The position numbers and the translations under genes are program-made. This document shows, piece after piece, positions 18,459-29,749 of a DNA stretch of 64,000 nt. The DNA lies in NCBI GenBank assembly GCA_001430745.1, contig KQ481967.1, positions 361,759 through 425,758 on the forward strand, written 5' to 3'. Numbering within the stretch: the stretch's first letter is position 1; each line of letters opens with the position of its first letter. Below the pieces are notes generated by a model. It saw only the letters and a list, made by a program, of their open reading frames with translations, was not told where the DNA came from and did not search any database. This DNA is from Auxenochlorella pyrenoidosa. Taxonomy: Eukaryota > Chlorophyta > Trebouxiophyceae > Chlorellales > Chlorellaceae.

Positions 18459-19716
18459 TCAGAGCTCCTCGTCATAGTCCACAAAGTTGCTGAGTATGAA
18501 GGGGGAGGTGAACACGCTGTCCAGCGCAGCGTCCACAGCGCGGTCCACTGCAGGGCAGGCGGGGCAGGCTGGGGCGCTGTCAGCGCCACGCCTGCACAAC
18601 TGAACGCTTGCTGCGTGCCGTGCTATGGCTGGCCAGGGCGCCCGCCAATCGCAGGGCCTGCCAGTCCCACGCCTTGGGGCTTGGTAGGCACAGGGTCGGG
18701 GGCTGCGCAGGCAGGCCTGGCTTGGCAGGTGGGCGGGTGGGCCCGCAAGGGGCCAGCAGCCCTGGCGGACCAGCCGTGGCGTGCGCCCACCGTTGGTCTG
18801 GGTGACCCCCGAGAAGGAGCGGCGCTTGGAGGTGAGCGAGGCAATGATGGGCTCCAGCAGGCGGCGCGAGGAGAAGGGGCGCTGCAGGCGGGCGGCCAGG
18901 CCGGCTGCGCGGAAGGGGGTGGCAGCGACGGGGGGGGGGGGGGGGGGGCACGCGGCGTGAGAGCAGCGGCGGGAAAACGAGAGGCCAGGAGCCGCCCGCA
19001 GGCCAGGCAGGGGCGGCGACCAGCCCTGCCTGCCCTGGGCAGCAGACCAGGCGGGTGCTCCCAGTGGGCCCGCCTCGTCGCGGGGGCCAGGCAGCAGGCC
19101 AGCACACCTGAGCAGCAGACCAGCAGAGTGACGAGCGCGGCAAATTGGGCGGCGCCGCCGCTGGTGGCGGAGCCAAAGAGACCGTCGGGCAGCGTCGAGG
19201 GGAGGCCGCCTCCAGCAGCAGCGCCACGCCCGCACCCACCATGGCCGACCGGCCAGCGAAGCGCTCAAACCGGCTCACCGAGGCCTGGGGGGGGAGCGGC
19301 GGGGAGGGGGGTTGTGCAGCGTGGGACAGGTGCCAGAATGGGTGCAGCCCATGTGTGGAGGAGGCTGAAGTTCTGTGTGCTTGCATGTGAAGTGCACAGG
19401 ACTGTGCCTATTCAAGGAGGGGCATTGGGATAGGCTCAGAGGAACACAGCGCATGCCGCACAGAGCAAGCGGGCGCTGGCGCAGGGGTGCTGTTTTCGAG
19501 TGGTGGTAGGGCGCCGGCGGGAGCGGCGGGAGTTTCAGACCTCACCGTCGCCTGCACATAATCTGACAGCAGCGGCAGCAAGCGCTCCTTCTGCTGGCCG
19601 CCGCGCTCGTTCGTGGGGCGGACAGTGAGGGCGGCCCGGGTGCTCGGGGCGCGCCGGCGACAGGTCCTGGCCGCCGAAAGCCGCGCAGGCTGACACAGAG
19701 GGAGGCAGGCCACCAT
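18459..19716 (-). CDS. LHC-like (HLIP/SEP-type) thylakoid protein with an apparent one-base frameshift
   Basis: Plastid member of the extended light-harvesting-like family. The start at 19716 gives a chloroplast-transit-like leader (MVACLPLCQPARLSAARTC). Exon 2 encodes the chlorophyll-binding helix motif FERFAGRSAMVGAGVALLLE (19260-19200), then GLFGSATSGGAAQFAALV and a second membrane segment; exons 3 and 4 give LEPIIASLTSKRRSFSG and the acidic end FVDYDEEL. Exons are 19716-19546, 19284-19108, 18904-18791 and 18547-18459, total 551 bases. The helix and the following GLPSTLPDGLFGS are in different frames; one extra base near 19200-19205 would make 552 bases and close the frame through all exons. 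This may be a sequencing or assembly deletion, or an inactivating mutation. Such proteins protect against photo-oxidative stress or handle chlorophyll; the exact subfamily (SEP, LIL) is not settled. Confidence 0.75.
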
Positions 19717-20097
19717 GTGACTGGCTGGGGGCGCAAACGCTGAGGGGTTGAAACACGAGTTTGTAGCCGATCAGGTGCCGGGGAGGGGGGCGGCTCAAGA
19801 GAGGGATCCGGTGGGTCTGCACAGATGTGAACTGAGGCCTGATTGGTCTGCAGCTGACTGTGCTGGCTTCCCCGCCATGTGTCGTCATGGCATGCGCAGC
19901 AGGTGCACGGCAGGGGCAGTTGAGGCATCCTTGCCCGGCCGTCATCACGCATTATTGAATAAAGTGCCGGGGCGTGTCAGCCAGCATGGAGGGCCGAGCA
20001 GGTGCGGCCCGGCGACTAGCGAGCGCCTGCGCCGCTGGGATGCCGCCAACTAGCATGGGAAACTGTTCGGAGTGCATGCATATCAGCGGAATGAGCG
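19717..20097. promoter_or_regulatory. Divergent promoter region of LHC-like and SpoU methyltransferase genes
   Basis: The 381 bases separating two divergently transcribed genes. A CCAAT element appears on the minus strand (ATTGG on the plus strand near 19838). Otherwise no specific element was recognised. Confidence 0.4.
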
Positions 20098-21630
20098 ATG
20101 GCCCCGTTGCTGTCATGGCTGCCGCCGCCGCCGCCGCTGCCAAGCGCCGCTGCCTGCCGCCAGGCGCTGCTGCTCTCACAAGAGGGGCACCCACGCGCTG
20201 CCACCTATGCTGCTTTGCCTCCAGACAGCGGCGCCGAAGCCAGCACCAGCCAGGCCCCACCCGAGTGCTACCTTATTGTGCACAATGTGGCGAAGAAGCA
20301 CAACATCGGTGAGCATGGCCCGCACGCCCGACCACCCCCGCTGCTGCCGGCCTCTCTCCCTGATCGCCAACACCGTTCCCTGCCCATGTGGCGACACAAC
20401 ATGCTGCACTGCACGCGGCTGGTGCGCGCCCTGCTGCCGCAGGCACGCTGGCGCGCTGCGCCACCGCGTTCAGCGTGAAGCAGCTGTGCCTGGTGGGCTC
20501 CCGCCAGTTCAACACCTTTGGGGCCCACGGCGCCAGCGAGCACGTGGACTTCCGGCACTACCCCACGCTGGAGGACTGCGTGCGCGACCTGAAGCAGAAC
20601 AAGGGTGGGCGCCGCCGGGAGGGCGCGCGCACGCCGTGTGCGCGCCGTGTGCGCCCCCGGCCACGGCCCAAGCATGTGAACGCTCGCCAGACTGCACTGA
20701 GGCGCGCGCAACGCTGGTCACTCAAGCGACGGCCCTGCGGCTGGGCCCCCGCCTCTGCTCGAGCGCAGGGTGCGCCATAGTCGGGGTGGAGATACTGGAG
20801 GGGGCGCAGCCGGTGCACCGCTGCCCCTTTGCCGGCAGCACCGCCTTCATGCTGGGGAACGAGGTGCGCCGCTGCCCGCGCCCCGGAGTCCAGCTGCGCG
20901 CTGCCAGGGGGCTGTTGGTCGGCCCAAAATGCCTTTTCATCTGCACCCTAGATGGAACCTGTCTCAAGGACTGGTCAGGGGCCCCATGAGGCTTCAGCTG
21001 TCTGCAGGCCACAGCGCAACGTGCCCTGCTTGTCGCCTGCCATCAACCCCCGCTTCCCCCCCTCACGCACCCACCCACACCCACCCACACACTGACCCAC
21101 ACACACCCCACAGGGCCAGGGCCTGACCGCCAAGCAGATCAGCCTGTGCGACTCCTTTGTCTACATCCAGCAGTACGGGGCGGGCACCGCCTCGCTCAAC
21201 GTCGCGGTGGCGGCCTCCATTGTGCTGCACCACTTTGCGCTGTGGGCGGGCTACGCCGAGCGGCAGCGGGAGGTGCGGCCGGGCGGTGCGGCCTGGACGC
21301 GCCGCGCGGGGGTTGGCGGGGCGCCCGAGCGACGCGCATGCTCTGCAGGCGTGGGCTCGGCTGCGTGCCAACCTTGCATGCAACACCCGTCGCGGCCCCT
21401 TAACGGAGGCTCTCAACTTCCTGAGCCCTGGAGCTTCCTCTGGCTCCCTGTGCCCATCCCGAGCCGTGCAGGGCCAGAAGTTTGTGGTAGCAGAACGACC
21501 CGCTCGCACAGGCCCCCGCGGCTTCGTGCCCCTCACCCCAGAGGAGCAGGCGGCGGAGCGGGCGCGGCGGGCGGCGCGGGCAGCAGATGCCGACGCCGAC
21601 GCTGCAGCGCTACCCGCGCTGTTTGAATGA
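20098..21630 (+). CDS. SpoU (TrmH) family RNA 2'-O-methyltransferase
   Basis: Knotted SpoU-fold enzyme that methylates a ribose in tRNA or rRNA using S-adenosylmethionine. The ATG at 20098 starts a short Pro/Ala leader; then ECYLIVHNVAKKHNIGTLAR (first SpoU motif, across the 20308/20443 intron), RQFNTFGAHGASEHVDFRHY, GCAIVGVEILEGAQPV, AFMLGNEGQGLTAKQ (second motif, across an intron near 20863) and the SAM-knot motif YGAGTASLNVAVAAS (21175-21215). The tail is Glu/Ala/Arg rich and ends PALFE. The sequence closely resembles my memory of the plant protein encoded by Arabidopsis At4g15520. Exon junctions 20308/20443 and 20604/20769 keep frame. Target RNA and compartment are unknown; no strong transit peptide is seen. 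Confidence 0.88.
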
Positions 21631-22049
21631 CGGCGCAGCTGGCAACAAAGGCTACATGACTGACTTGACGTGACAGCGAACCTGCCCACTTCCTGATAAC
21701 TAGTCGAGTGACTGGTCAACACCATGCAGAGGTCTTGAACGGCCCCTGGACATTTCCAACTGCACTCCTGAGCGCACACGACCTGCCCCACAAACCGCAG
21801 AATGAATGAATATCGCCACATATCAACTCGCTCAGACCCTTGAGTTAGTTTGCCATTAATGTTATCGTAAGAAATCCAGGGCACAGACGACAGCTTGGAA
21901 ATGAGCCAGAAGACGGGAGAATAAAGCAAGCAAGCTCTGCGCGCTCGCAATGTTTCTCTGGGCAGCATGGTGCACCACTGAGACCCACAGGGCCCGGGCC
22001 AGCTGCTCCCCTCAGCCAGCGGCGCGCTGCTGCACAGAACGCACTTCAC
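21631..22049. other. Convergent 3' flanks of the SpoU and coiled-coil genes
   Basis: About 420 bases between two stop codons, containing an A+T-richer segment at 21780-21920. No gene recognised. Confidence 0.5.
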
Positions 22050-25000
22050 TCACACGCGCCGCCGTCCATTGGCCTGGGCGCCTCCCGCCACCGCCTGGCT
22101 GAAGGAGATGGGTGCTGTTGGCGCGGCAGCGGTGGCGGGCGCAATGGGTGCCGCAGGGCCGATGGGCTTGTTGTTGCTGGGGGAGGACAGCATGGCCGGG
22201 GGCATTGAGGTGCAGCCCGCAAGGGGGGAGGGCACATCCAGGGTGGCGGCGCTGACCATGGCGGCAATCTGCAGGGGCAGGGCCAGCGGCGGGACGGGTG
22301 GGTTGGGTGGGACCGCAGAGCAGCAACGCAATTGCGAGCCCTCGTGCAGCAAGGCCCTGTCAATGCAGCAAGGCTCCCCCAGCGGCGCAAGGGCCTTCTG
22401 ACAGCTGGTCGCACGTTCAAGCACAGGGCAGGTGGCAGAGGAGCAGCCACATGTTCAAGCAGAGGCAGGCGGCAGAGGAACGTTGGAGCACTGCCACAAG
22501 CAGGTCCACAGGGGGCTCGCCTGGGCATCCTTCTCCAGAGTCTCGGCCTCCAGCGCAGCCAGCCGCGACTCCAGCGCCGACAGGGTGCCTGGCGCGGTGG
22601 CGGGCGCCGCGGGTGTAGCCGCCGCCGCGGTTGGCGCCGCCTCGCCCGCCGCCTGTGTGGCGGGCGGCGCGGCCGCGGCGGGCTCAACATACGTCCCCGC
22701 TTTGATGGCCTCCAGGATTCCCTCCGCCTCGGCTGCCCTGGCCTCCATGGCGGACAGGTACTCGGGAGGGGGCGGCATGAAGGCGGGCAGGCGCAGCATG
22801 GCCGGCAGGCGCTCGCGGTAAGCCGCCACGGCGGCGCGCGCAGAGGTGGCTGCCGCCTCGCATGCCGCCAGCACATCCTGCGGGGCAGACAGCCGGCATG
22901 CAGCAGCGCGTGAGCTGCCGCGGCGCTGCGGTCTGGCAGCCTGCCAGCGTTGGCAGGCGGGCAGCTGCAGCACATGAGCACAGGATGCGCTTTAGAGAGC
23001 TCAGCTTAAATTCCTACAAACGTGATTGTTATTCTGGCCATGCCCGCCCCCGCGTGCCTTGACATTCTTCTCAAGGGTGGCGCGCTGCTGCTGGAAGGTC
23101 TTTGGGTCGCCCACCCCCAGCTTTGCAGCCTGCTCGCCCTGCTTGACAGCCTGCAGGGCGGCGCACGGGCCGACAGGCAGCAGGCTTGGGCATCCACAAA
23201 GCCAGGGCAGCGGCGCAGTGCGTGTTCCCTCCTGGGAAGAAATTGGAAAACCCTGGAATGAAGAGAAGAGTATATGCATGTGCACGGGCTGGCACATGCG
23301 TACCGCCAGGGCAAAGGGGCACGCACCTTCTGCAGCCGCTCCCGGTAGAAGCGCGCCTTGCCGCCCAGCTCTGCCAGCTGTTGCAGGTTCAGCTCTACAA
23401 CCTGCAGCCAGCGCAGGCAAGCACCCGGCGGCGTGAACGGCAGGGGCCTGGCTGGTCGAGTGCTGCGGGTTCACGTGACGTGAGCTGGCATCATGACACG
23501 TGCGGGACGTCTCCCCCTGTTGCCTCTGCATGCCCCGGTGCTCTCATCCCACCATCCCCTTCGTTCGCACCTGCTGCATTGCGCCCAGCAGCTTGACTGG
23601 CACCTCTGCTGCCACCACCTCGGCAGCCAGGGCGGCAGCATCGGCGGCAGGTGCGGCACCCGCTGGCGCGCCGCCCGCCCGCACAGCGCCCGACAGCCCC
23701 TCAAGCGCGCCGAGGCCGCCCTGCAGGGCCGCTGCAATCTCGGCGGGCGAGGCGCCCGCCGCAGGCTTGCCAGACCGGATGCCCGCCAGCCGCGCCTTGT
23801 GGTGCTGCGCTGAGCTGGCGCGCCGCTCGCGCAGCTCAGCAGCCTCAGCACGCAGCGCTGCCAGCTCAGCCTCCAGGCTGGCGATGCGCGCCTCCACCTC
23901 GCCCAGACGCGCCTGGCAGGCAGGGATGCCAAGGGCAGGACCGTGGTGGGTGGCCAGCGCGAGCGTAGGGGTGGCTGGCAACACGGTCGGCACCCAGCTC
24001 CTCAACACAGAAGAGCAGCACGATCGAGCGCCAGACCAGCTGCCTGCTGCTGTTCCTTTTCGCAGCGCGTGCGGCGCTGCACCTGTGGCCGGGCCTGCGC
24101 CCTTGCTCACCGCACTGGCTGCTTCCTCCTTGCGGTGCGCCGCCTCTGCCTCCGCCACCTGCTGCTCCACGCTCAGCTTGGGCTTGGGCGGTGCCTGCAC
24201 CTCCTGCAGCAGCGATGAAGGGGGACAGGCAAGGAGGCAGCGGGCAATCAAGGACTTCAGGCCAAGTGAGTCAAAACTCAATCAGAGTGGAAAAGGGGGC
24301 AGCAGCAAAGAGTTCCGCCAGCCTGAACCTCACTAGCAGCCCATGGCGGCAACAGCCTCTGCTACATTGCCGTTTACCGCTCGTCCACGCAGAGCACTCC
24401 CAGCACACGTGCCGCCCATGTCACCTGCAGGCGAGCCGCCAGTGCCGCATGCAGCTCGTCCAGCGCGCGCAGCGCAGCCGCAAGCTCTGGCGCCTGCGGC
24501 GGGGGCGCGACGCCGCCGCCGGGCCGCAGCACGTCCAGCTGGCCGCACAGCAGCTCCAGGATGGAGGCGTACAGCTTGCCCAGCTCCTTGGGCGGGGTGG
24601 GGCCGCCCAGGCGGGCCTCCTGCAGCAGCAGGGGCGGAGCCCAGTCTGAGCGTGTTGCCGCACCACAGTGCTGTTGTCCGCAGCGATCAGGCGGCTGCAT
24701 ACTGCTTCGCCGAGCTACAACCTGCACCCCACAGCATCAGCGCAGGTGCACTGTGCAACAGCGCTTCGCCCGGCAGCTGGGGCAGGCAGCTGGGCACGGG
24801 GCGGCCCCTCACCTGCCGGCCAAGCTCGCCAGCGAGGCGGCGCAGCTTGGTGGCGGGCGCCTCCACAGCCTTGGGCTGAGCCGGCCGGGGGATGCCGCGC
24901 TTCAGCAGGCCCAGCGCAGCGCACACGGCGCGCTTGGCGGCGCGCGTCGGCGCCAGCGGGTCGGCCGCTGCCAGCTGGCCCAGCGAGGCGGCGGCGTCTG

Positions 25001-25833
25001 CCAGCACCACGGCATAGCCGGCGGGCACGGAGGCGTGCGCCACGGCACCCAGCAGCTGCGCCAGGGGCTGGGCGTCCCGGGCGGGGCTGCCACGCGAGCA
25101 GGCTGCCTCCAGCAGCGCCTCGAGGGCACGGCTCTTGAGCAGCACCTGCAGGGGAGTGCAGGCAGTGCCTTGCTATCGCTATGCTGCCTCGCCGTGCTGC
25201 CTCGCTGCGTGGGAGAGTGCAGCTCGAGGAGGAGAGGCACGCAGGAGGCAGTGCCTCGTGCTGGGGAAGCTGGGCATGCCGGCCCTCGGAATGGCCCAGC
25301 ACCCAGCACCCAGCAGGCTTGCCTGCCTGAACTCCACGAGGTCCTTGCCGTCTGTGAACACTTCATCGCCACGTATCAGCTGCAGGCGGCACAGCAAGCA
25401 GGGGGGGGTGAGTGGGTGCCCCCGACAGGAGCACGCCGCACGGCAGAGCTTGCTGGCAGTATGTGCCCGCACCTGCTCCGCCCACTCCGCCGCCAGGGAG
25501 CCCAGCTCGCCCGGGCCAGCGGCAACTGCTGCTGCCTCCAGCGCCTGCCCTGCATCCTTGGCGGACTGCACGGGCTGAGGCTCGGGAGCAGGGGCCGCGG
25601 TGGGCTGCTGTTCCGTGATCGCATCACTGATCACTGCCCCGGGGCCCTTCTTCTTGTTTTTCTTCTTGGTTTTGGATGTTCCAGCGGCTGGCTGGCCCCC
25701 GCCGTCAGCAAGGAGGTCGAAGGCGTTGCGGAGCATTGCGAAAGCCTGTTCGCGCTCGCCTCCGAAAGCTGCAACTGACAGGGAATTGTCCCGATCAGCA
25801 AACAGGCGCACAACGCCAAGGACCGTCGGTCAT
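22050..25833 (-). CDS. Hypothetical coiled-coil protein
   Basis: A multi-exon gene that I do not recognise. The C-terminus ends QANGRRRV at 22050. In order it contains an N-terminal block (FGGEREQAFAMLRNAFDLL), a Lys-rich stretch KTKKKNKKKGPG, a helical region (KSRALEALLEAACSRG, KELGKLYASILELLCGQL), a long coiled coil (RLGEVEARIASLEAELAALR then EAAELRERR), a second helix (LNLQQLAELGGKARFYRERL), another (DVLAACEAAATSARAAVAAY) and an Ala/Pro tail with a short coiled coil (LSALESRLAALEAETLEKD). Start is uncertain: the exon has no ATG of its own; the ATG at 25833 fits only if joined by a very short intron (giving MTDVAAFGG). Two introns use GC donors (25322 and 22520), possibly a third near 23060. 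The heptad-rich make-up suggests a cytoskeletal, vesicle or scaffold role; this is only inference. Confidence 0.65.
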
Positions 25834-26326
25834 GAAGGGTCACACATCCCACCGGCGGCAGGCATGACGAAGCGGCAGCTGCACTGTTGTCGGAGCCAAG
25901 AGTGTACTTGCACCATGGAGCGGTTATGAGGTCACCATTCGCGTTGTGTAATATCATGGGCACCAGACCACTTCCGATCAATCAGGCTATCATGGGCAGC
26001 ACCAACCGCTGCTGGTCAACAAGGCTTTACACAGGAACCGTGCGGCTGGTGTGACTCGTCTGTGCGAGGCACGTTCAATGGCACTGGGCGCTGCTGCTGG
26101 GTTGCAATACCTCACCCATGGAGGATGATTAGATACCCACAATTAGGGCATCAAACAAGTGCACAGCACGAAGCAAGTTTGCCGTTGAAGCACCGCTCAC
26201 GGGGGCGCTCCGAGGGTGCAGCACCTGCGGCACCATCCTGTGGCCTGCCTGGCTTGCATCTGCATGCAGTCTGCCCTTGTGCCAGTTCGTGGGCAGCCAG
26301 GCCAAGGGGGCGCTGCTGCGCGTGCC
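25834..26326. other. Intergenic region upstream of the coiled-coil gene
   Basis: About 490 bases holding the promoter (and possibly a missing first exon) of the coiled-coil gene and the 3' UTR of the small mitochondrial protein gene. No further coding signal recognised. Confidence 0.4.
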
Positions 26327-26885
26327 TCACACGTCAGGCACGCGAGGTGGCGGCGCCTCGCGCCACCGCCGGACCTCCTCTGCCGCCGCCGCCGCCGCCC
26401 CCTTCTCCTTCTCCAGGGCAATGTCGTACATCCAGATGAGGGAGGAGGCGCCGATGGCCATCCAGAAGATGTTGCCGCGGGTCACCATCTGCGCTGGGGC
26501 GGCAGCCAGCAGCGCCGGCGGTTGCTACTGCAGCCGGCACACGGCGGCCGCTCAGCTGCGCATGCTGCAAGCTGCAATTGGAGCATGCTCATTCAAGCAC
26601 CTCAGCACTGGAGTCAGGGCAGCCCGAAGAGGAGGCCACACACATCCCAAGTGCTGGCAGGCAGAGCAAGCAAGGGCAAGGAAAGGCAGACCGTCCGCTA
26701 GGCCCTTGGTGTCTCACCAGACCTCCCGGCAGCCGAACGAGGGGCCGCTCATCTGGCACTGTGCCTCCTTCAGCCAGGGTGCCTCTTCTGCCTGCCTGGG
26801 TTGCCAGGCTGCGTCTGAAGGCAGCACCAGCACCTCTACCAGTTGCTGCTGCGAGCCCAAGGAGCCTCAGGCGTGCAATCGGCAT
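26327..26885 (-). CDS. Small single-span membrane protein with mitochondrial presequence
   Basis: Two exons, 26885-26718 and 26488-26327, join in frame to a 109-residue protein. Exon 1 encodes an Arg/Ala-rich, acid-free leader (MPIARLRLLGLAAATGRGAG, then AAFRRSLATQA), a textbook mitochondrial presequence. Exon 2 encodes MVTRGNIFWMAIGASSLIWM, a single hydrophobic span, followed by a short charged helix and the end PPPRVPDV. Size and layout resemble accessory subunits of respiratory complexes, but no specific family was recognised. It lies head to head with an HCC2/SCO-like gene, with 151 bases between the start codons, so the two may be co-expressed. Exon 2 alone also starts with an ATG (26488), but the in-frame presequence exon makes the two-exon model better. 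Confidence 0.65.
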
Positions 26886-27036
26886 GTTGGCAGGCCTGGG
26901 ATGTAAACGGGCGGGAGGGAGCTGAGCAGGCATGGGTGTGCAGGCCAGTGCTGGCCCTGCTCTGCCCCAAACCCCGCATCCTGCTTTCGTTTAACTTGAT
27001 TCCCCGCTCCACTTGCTGCATATCGACCTCTGCACC
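26886..27036. promoter_or_regulatory. Compact bidirectional promoter of two predicted mitochondrial genes
   Basis: Only 151 bases separate the divergent start codons at 26885 and 27037, so the promoter elements of both genes must lie here. No CCAAT or TATA box was seen. Confidence 0.5.
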
Positions 27037-29749
27037 ATGTCTCGAGCCAGGAGCGTGGCCAGCCTGTGCAGCCGTCTGCGGGCTGCGGTGGCAGCGGGCC
27101 CTACCCCGACTGTGGGCCTCGCTGCTGGCGCTGGGGTGCGATCTGCGGGGACACAAACGCACAGAGCATTTAAACAGGCCGTCCAAGGCCGGGGTTGGCA
27201 TTGGGGCGGGCTGTCTGCTGCGTCTGCCAGAGCCGGCGCCGGCGCTCCTCCGCCGACTGGCTGCTTGCTCCTTAGTGCAGATGCACGCCCGGCCGGTGGT
27301 GACATCCGCTGCCGCAGGTGCCGCCGTGAGCGGCACCATGATGCGGGTACGTCTGGGTAGCATAGCAGGTCGGTAGGGAGCCTGGAGAGCCTGCAGACTG
27401 TGGCGGTGTGCAGGGAGCTGGGCGGACACGTGCACGCATGTGGCGTCAGCTTGCTGATCCGACCCATCCTCTGCATCCGCTACAGGTGCTGGGGGTGGAC
27501 GTGCCTTACGCATACGTGTTGGGAACAGGTGGGTGCAGGCTCGTGTCCCTTCTGCTCGCCTGCACTGCCTTATGTGCACCCGGACGTAAGCACGCAGGCA
27601 GGCAGGTCTGGCAGGGAGTTGGCACCTTGCAGAAGGGCCCTGGTGTCTCCCCACACCGCATGCTCATCGCCCTGGCCCCCCCCCCCCCCCCCCCGGCGCC
27701 TGCAGCCCTGGCGGTGGGGGTGGGCGCCTATGCCTACGAGACCCTGGTGGTTGCCAAGGAGGACATGCGGCCCCTGACAGAGGAGTGGGAGCGCCACCCA
27801 GACATTAAGAGCCTGCGGTGCGCACGCAATTGTTTACGGTTATTATTTTTAGCGATTTTTAGGGCTATGAGTTTTTCCAGTTTTTTATAACTTTAAAAAT
27901 CCAGTGCAGGCCTTTGGAATAGCCAGCTTAGCTCGTAACCAGCAGCCGTGTGCTGGCAAGGCTGCGGCTGGCACTTGCAGCGACAGGGCTGCCGCTCTGC
28001 ACGCCCTTTGCTGTGCTCTATGCCCCCTTCTGGCCCGCCACCCCGCAGTATGACCAGCCAGGACGGCCAGGCCTTCACCGCGCAGGGCCTGCTAGGTGGG
28101 CGCTGGGAGGCTGGCGGGTGGATGCTGCGCTGGAGCAGGGAGCACCAGCTGACCAGCAGCCTGCCAGACCTGCCCCCGGGATCCTGCCTGCATGGTGCCT
28201 GGAAGGAGACCGAGGGCACAACTTCCTGCTCGCCTTGCCGTCCCGGCCCCCTTGGCAGGCAAGTGGTCGCTGATCGACTTTGGAAGCCTGAGCAGCACCG
28301 CCGACGTGAAAGGCATCAACGCCATCTGCAGGCGCGCCGCACCCCTGCTTGCGTGCCATGCCATGCCTTTGCTGCTGCCTCCACCTCGCCTGGCTTCTGG
28401 CGAGCCATTCGGAGCTCTCGTACCCCAATTTATCCTGCGCTGCAAGCCGTGGCACCCCTGTGCAGGGCTGCCGAGGCCGCACAGCAGCGCACTGGCATCG
28501 CCGTCACCCCCGTCTTCCTCAGCCTCACCCCGCACCGTGACAGGCAGGTGCATCACACAGCAGCAGCAGCAGCTGCCTCCATGCATGCATGGGGCGGGAT
28601 GGCGCCCACTGGGTTGCACAATGGCAAACCTGAGCGCGTCCTCCCGGCTGCAAAGGCCTGCTAGCTATTGTGGCCAGATGGTGAACTCAACAAGCTCTTG
28701 GCTCTGTCCTGCTTGTTGCCTGTTGCAGGGTGGAGGACCTGAAGCGCGTGGTGGGCGCCGCAGGGCACCCCGGCCTGGTGGCGCTGACGGGCGACGCTGA
28801 TGGGGTGAGCCCGGCAGCCACCCGTGGGGCACGGCACCTCTTGCTGGCATGCCAGCAGCCACGGCCTTTTCGGGGAGGAAGCGGCATGCCTGCCTGCCTG
28901 CCTGCATGGACGCGAGGCCCGGCGCATTTTTCAGCCGCATCAGCCGCACAGGCAGTGTGTACTGAAAGGGACGTCTGTGAGCTCCCTCCGTGGCCGTTGC
29001 GCGCCCCCTGCACGGCCACCAGGTGCTGGAAAGCGCCAACAAGTTCAAGAGCCAGAAGAAGGCGGCGGTGCTGTCGAGCGTCAAGGGGGACGAGCAGTAC
29101 AAGGCAGGGAGGGGGCCTGCACTCAAGGGGGCAGGTTTCAGGGCAGTGCAGGCGGGGCTCGCAGGGCTTGCTGAAGCCCTGGGCAGCATGCTGACTGAGC
29201 CAGCACGGAGAGGGCGCCCCCGCTTTTGCACGCCCAAGTGCCCCCAGCGTCTCATGCCTGGCTGCGGCCGCTCGGTGGTCTGCCGCTCCTGCAGCCTCAC
29301 CTGCCCCGCCCCCCCACCCGCTGCCCTGCGCCCGCCCCGCAGAAGGGCGACATGGCCATGGATGAGTCCTACGTCAGCAGCTTTGGTGAGCCTTGGCGCT
29401 GAGCGTGGGTGCTGCAACACCGGGCGCCACAGCTCGCACAGCACAGCAGGGGCTGGCCGTGTGGCCAGACGGGCTGCCGCCGCCTGGAGCTGCAATTGCC
29501 AGGCCCCAGGCTGCCTTTGATGGCCAGTTCTACTGCCGGGCCGTGGACTGTCCGGCCCTGGCGCCTGCCGAGCCCATCAGCATGTATCCTGCACCCTGGA
29601 CACCTCTGCATCCAGCCCTGATCCCTGCCCCCCACCCCACCCGCCCAGTCTACCTGGTCAACCCGTCTGGCGAGTTTGCCGCACTGTGGCCCAAGGACGT
29701 CACCATCCCGCTGCTGTCAGATGCTGTGAGCCGCGCGGTGAAGGAGTGA
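27037..29749 (+). CDS. HCC2/SCO1-like mitochondrial protein lacking copper ligands
   Basis: Eleven exons (27037-27135, 27281-27346, 27486-27528, 27706-27817, 28049-28095, 28259-28331, 28466-28543, 28729-28804, 29023-29103, 29343-29385, 29649-29749) close to 272 residues. An Arg-rich presequence (MSRARSVASLCSRLRAAVAA) and a membrane span (YVLGTALAVGVGAYAYE) precede a SCO thioredoxin-like domain: DGQAFTAQGLLGKWSLIDFG, VTPVFLSLTPHRDR, GLVALTGDADGV and VYLVNPSGEFAALWPKDV. SCO1 chaperones load copper into cytochrome oxidase through a CxxxC motif and a distal histidine. Here the CxxxC region reads SSTADV and the histidine region ESYVSSFVYL, so all ligands are gone, as in plant HCC2. A redox or assembly role rather than copper transfer is likely. 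Introns starting at 28332, 28544 and 29104 have GC instead of GT donors. Confidence 0.85.
27826..27902. other. A+T-rich island inside an HCC2-like gene intron
   Basis: About 75 bases of T/A-rich sequence (for example TTATTATTTTTAGCG and TTTTTTATAACTTTAAAAAT) in an otherwise very GC-rich gene. It sits just after the 5' splice site at 27817/27818. Its composition would fit an organelle-derived insertion or an A/T-rich splicing element; the origin is not known. Confidence 0.5.
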
